DNA from: Paracoccaceae bacterium
GTDB taxonomy: Bacteria > Pseudomonadota > Alphaproteobacteria > Rhodobacterales > Rhodobacteraceae
Assembly: GCA_002746395.1 (NCBI GenBank)
Contig: NVXA01000002.1
Span: forward strand, 211,878-220,001
Direction of reading: 5' to 3'
DNA: 8,124 nt
Shown here: positions 6,559 through 8,124 of the stretch, in pieces
Layout: every line of letters begins with the position of its first letter
How positions within the stretch are numbered: the stretch's first letter is position 1
Program-made: the position numbers and the translations under genes
The notes under the pieces: model-generated
What the model was told of the DNA's origin: nothing
Database searches by the model: none
Seen by the model: only the letters and a program-made list of their open reading frames with translations

Positions 6559-6790
6559 TCGCGCTTGTGCAAACACCTGACCGCCTCCGGCGGGAGTATT
6601 TTCAAAAGAAAGAAGATGCGCCCCTGCTCCGGGGTTATCGGGGCAAGGGCGACTTCTCTCTTTACAGCCATCGGCTCTCCAGCCTGTACCGCCATATGAT
6701 CGTAAGTGTGATATGGTTAATAAAGCGTATACAAATCGGCTTCTCTTTTTCAAAAATACTCAAATCAACCATTAATCAAAAGGTGACCGC
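6559..6790 (+). other. 232-nt spacer with GC hairpins, then an AT-rich promoter-like stretch
   Basis: No recognisable gene is seen. The first part holds the hairpin at 6581-6593 and a second GC hairpin region at 6620-6644 (GCCCC with GGGGC, or CCCC with the nearer GGGG at 6631-6634). The last 90 bases are clearly AT-richer than the rest and contain TATACA (6728-6733) as a possible -10 for the GST gene, without a good -35. A 79-codon open frame (6555-6794) spans the spacer but has no family signature. The GC half resembles an intergenic repeat that I recall from Rhodobacterales genomes; a genome search would settle this. Confidence 0.4.
6581..6602 (+). terminator. Hairpin with short T-tract after the acyl-CoA dehydrogenase pair
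   Basis: CCGCC (6581-6585), loop TCC, GGCGG (6589-6593), then GAGTATTTT. The stem is perfect but only 5 bp, and the T-run is short and offset by 5 nt, so termination may be partial. A shifted pairing of CTCC with GGAG is also possible. It lies 22 nt after the stop of the ACADL-like gene. Confidence 0.4.
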
Positions 6791-7420
6791 ATGAAACTGT
6801 ATTGTTTTGGTGAAAGTGGAAATGCCTATAAAGCCGCCCTGTCGATGGAACTGGCCGGTGTTGAGTGGGAACCTATTTATGTCGATTTTTTCAAGGGCGG
6901 CACGCGCACTGACGATTATCGCGATGTGAACATCATGGCCGAGGTCCCGACGATGGTTGATGGCGACATCACCCTATCCCAATCCGGTGCGATTCAGGAT
7001 TATGTTGCGGAAAAGACCGGCAGGCTTGGCGGTAAAGCATCCGATGAGCGCCGCGAGATTTTGCGGTGGGTTTTGTGGGATAACCACAAGCTTTCCTCCC
7101 AAGCGGGCATGACCCGTTTTTTGATGAACTTCCTGCCCGAAGACAAACGCCCTGCGGAAGTGATCGCCTTCATGCAAGGCCGCCTGAAAGCCGCTTACGC
7201 AACCCTGAATGCCGCCTTAGAGGGGCGCGACTGGTTGGTGGGTGATGAAATTACCAACGCCGACATATCCTGTTGTGGGTATTTATATTACCCCGAACCT
7301 TTCGGATTTGATCGCAAAGATTACCCAAATATTGACGCTTGGCTGGATCGCATTGCCGACCAACCCGGCTGGAAACACCCCTATGACCTGATGCCCGGAT
7401 CCCCCGCGGACCGTGCCTGA
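6791..7420 (+). CDS. Glutathione S-transferase family protein
   Basis: This 209-residue soluble protein has the two-domain GST layout. Residues 1-75 form the thioredoxin-like domain, with EVPTMV (residues 51-56, cis-Pro53) and SQSGAIQDY (63-71, with Ser65 placed to bind the gamma-glutamyl group of glutathione). Residues 85-205 form the helical domain with the conserved T-x-A-D-I motif at 155-159. Ser9 near the N-terminus is a candidate catalytic residue. Such proteins conjugate or bind glutathione; the electrophile is not known. AAAGGTG precedes the ATG by about 6 nt. The gene is 232 nt from the dehydrogenases but only 17 nt before the thiolase, so it is probably co-transcribed with it. Its presence inside a beta-oxidation locus suggests detoxification of reactive enoyl or aldehyde intermediates, or a non-enzymatic role; this is inference. 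Confidence 0.92.
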   Translation: MKLYCFGESGNAYKAALSMELAGVEWEPIYVDFFKGGTRTDDYRDVNIMAEVPTMVDGDITLSQSGAIQDYVAEKTGRLGGKASDERREILRWVLWDNHKLSSQAGMTRFLMNFLPEDKRPAEVIAFMQGRLKAAYATLNAALEGRDWLVGDEITNADISCCGYLYYPEPFGFDRKDYPNIDAWLDRIADQPGWKHPYDLMPGSPADRA

Positions 7421-7437
7421 ATTTAAAGGACGACAGC

Positions 7438-8124
7438 ATGACCGAAGCTTATATTTATGACGCAATCCGCAGCCCGCGTGGCAAGGGGCGTAAGGATGGG
7501 GCCTTGCAAGAGGTGACCTCCGTGCGCCTTTCCGCCAATGTTCTGAACGAACTGGCCACGCGTAACAATCTGGAAACTGCCGCGTTGGAAGACGTGATCT
7601 GGGGCAACGTCACCCAAGTGATGGAACAAGGCGGGTGCTTGGCACGTTCCGCCGTTCTGCTGTCGGATTATGCCGAAAGCGTGCCGGGTCTGTCGATCAA
7701 CCGTTTCTGTGCCTCCGCGATGGAGGCCACCAACATCGCCGCCAACCAAGTGCGCGGTGGTGCCGGCAGTGCTTACGTTTCCGGCGGCGTTGAAATGATG
7801 GGCCGTGTGGCCATGGGCGCGGACGGTGCCGCGATTGCTGTGGACCCTGAACTGGCGATGAAAACCTATTTCGTGCCGCAAGGTATCTCGGCTGATATTA
7901 TTGCCACGGAATACGGGTTTAGCCGTGATGATGTGGATGCCTACGCCGTTGAATCCCAGAAACGCGCGAAAATGGCGTGGGATGAAGGGCGGTTCGACAA
8001 ATCGGTTATCACCGTCAAGGACCAGAACGGCCTGACCATTCTGGATAAAGACGAATACATGCGCCCGCAAACGGACATGCAATCACTTGGCGGTCTGCGC
8101 CCTGCCTTCAAGGAAATGGGCGAG
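7438..8124 (+). CDS. Thiolase (acetyl-CoA C-acyltransferase), 5' part
   Basis: The frame is open from the ATG at 7438-7440 to the window edge: 229 codons of an expected 390-405. The start is supported by AAAGGA about 7 nt upstream. The N-terminal thiolase domain is clear: AYIYDAIRSPRGKG, then VIWGNV, then NRFCASAMEA with nucleophile Cys91, then SGGVEMMGR, then the loop region reaching YAVESQKRA. The His and second Cys of the active site would lie beyond the window. It catalyses thiolytic cleavage of 3-ketoacyl-CoA to acetyl-CoA and a shortened acyl-CoA, the last step of beta-oxidation, or the reverse condensation. It sits 17 nt after the GST gene. The context (two acyl-CoA dehydrogenases upstream) favours the degradative role, FadA-like. 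A FadB-type hydratase/dehydrogenase is expected next, outside the window. Confidence 0.93.
   Translation, partial: MTEAYIYDAIRSPRGKGRKDGALQEVTSVRLSANVLNELATRNNLETAALEDVIWGNVTQVMEQGGCLARSAVLLSDYAESVPGLSINRFCASAMEATNIAANQVRGGAGSAYVSGGVEMMGRVAMGADGAAIAVDPELAMKTYFVPQGISADIIATEYGFSRDDVDAYAVESQKRAKMAWDEGRFDKSVITVKDQNGLTILDKDEYMRPQTDMQSLGGLRPAFKEMGE

Noticed and set aside
7423..8082. 219-codon open frame on the minus strand
   Set aside because: Antisense to the thiolase, which has an intact active-site Cys motif and a good ribosome site; the minus-strand product is His-rich with no recognisable domain.
1..8124. Mobile elements, CRISPR arrays, phage genes, tRNA or rRNA
   Set aside because: No transposase, integrase, regularly spaced repeats, terminal inverted repeats or tRNA-like segments were seen on either strand.

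Overview
The window looks like chromosomal DNA of an alphaproteobacterium, most likely of the Rhodobacterales (Roseobacter/Rhodobacter group). This rests on moderately high GC content by eye, tightly packed operons with 1-4 nt overlaps, the protein family signatures, and the gene order MerR - acyl-CoA dehydrogenase - acyl-CoA dehydrogenase - GST - thiolase, which I recall from that order. No mobile element, CRISPR array, tRNA or rRNA gene was seen, and the region reads as ordinary core metabolism.

Layout: (1) 1-242 (+) is the 3' end of an ArsC-family reductase gene. (2) 239-2507 (-) is a compact three-gene operon, read right to left: PaaI-type hotdog thioesterase, a second PaaI-type hotdog thioesterase, and a MATE-family efflux transporter. 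Its last gene converges on arsC and the two stop codons overlap. (3) 2508-2736 is a divergent promoter region. (4) 2737-3602 (+) holds two paralogous MerR-family regulators in tandem, separated by 83 nt dense in palindromes. (5) 3614-6558 (+) holds two acyl-CoA dehydrogenases of different subfamilies: a 591-residue DmdC/FadE-like enzyme and a 385-residue long-chain (ACADL)-like enzyme. (6) 6559-6790 is a 232-nt spacer with GC hairpins followed by an AT-rich stretch. (7) 6791-8124 (+) holds a glutathione S-transferase-like protein and the first 229 codons of a thiolase that runs off the end.

Read together, the plus-strand block is a fatty-acid (acyl-CoA) beta-oxidation locus. The dehydrogenases carry out the first step and the thiolase the last. 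The hydratase/3-hydroxyacyl-CoA dehydrogenase is probably beyond position 8124. The MerR pair probably senses an acyl-CoA or related metabolite and controls the locus. The divergent thioesterases could return acyl-CoA to free acid and CoA; this is inference from position only.

The most interesting part is the 83-nt gap between the two merR genes. It contains two LiuR-like operator boxes exactly 42 bp apart, and an 8-bp perfect inverted repeat whose right arm is the Shine-Dalgarno sequence of the second merR. I found no wholly new biological system.
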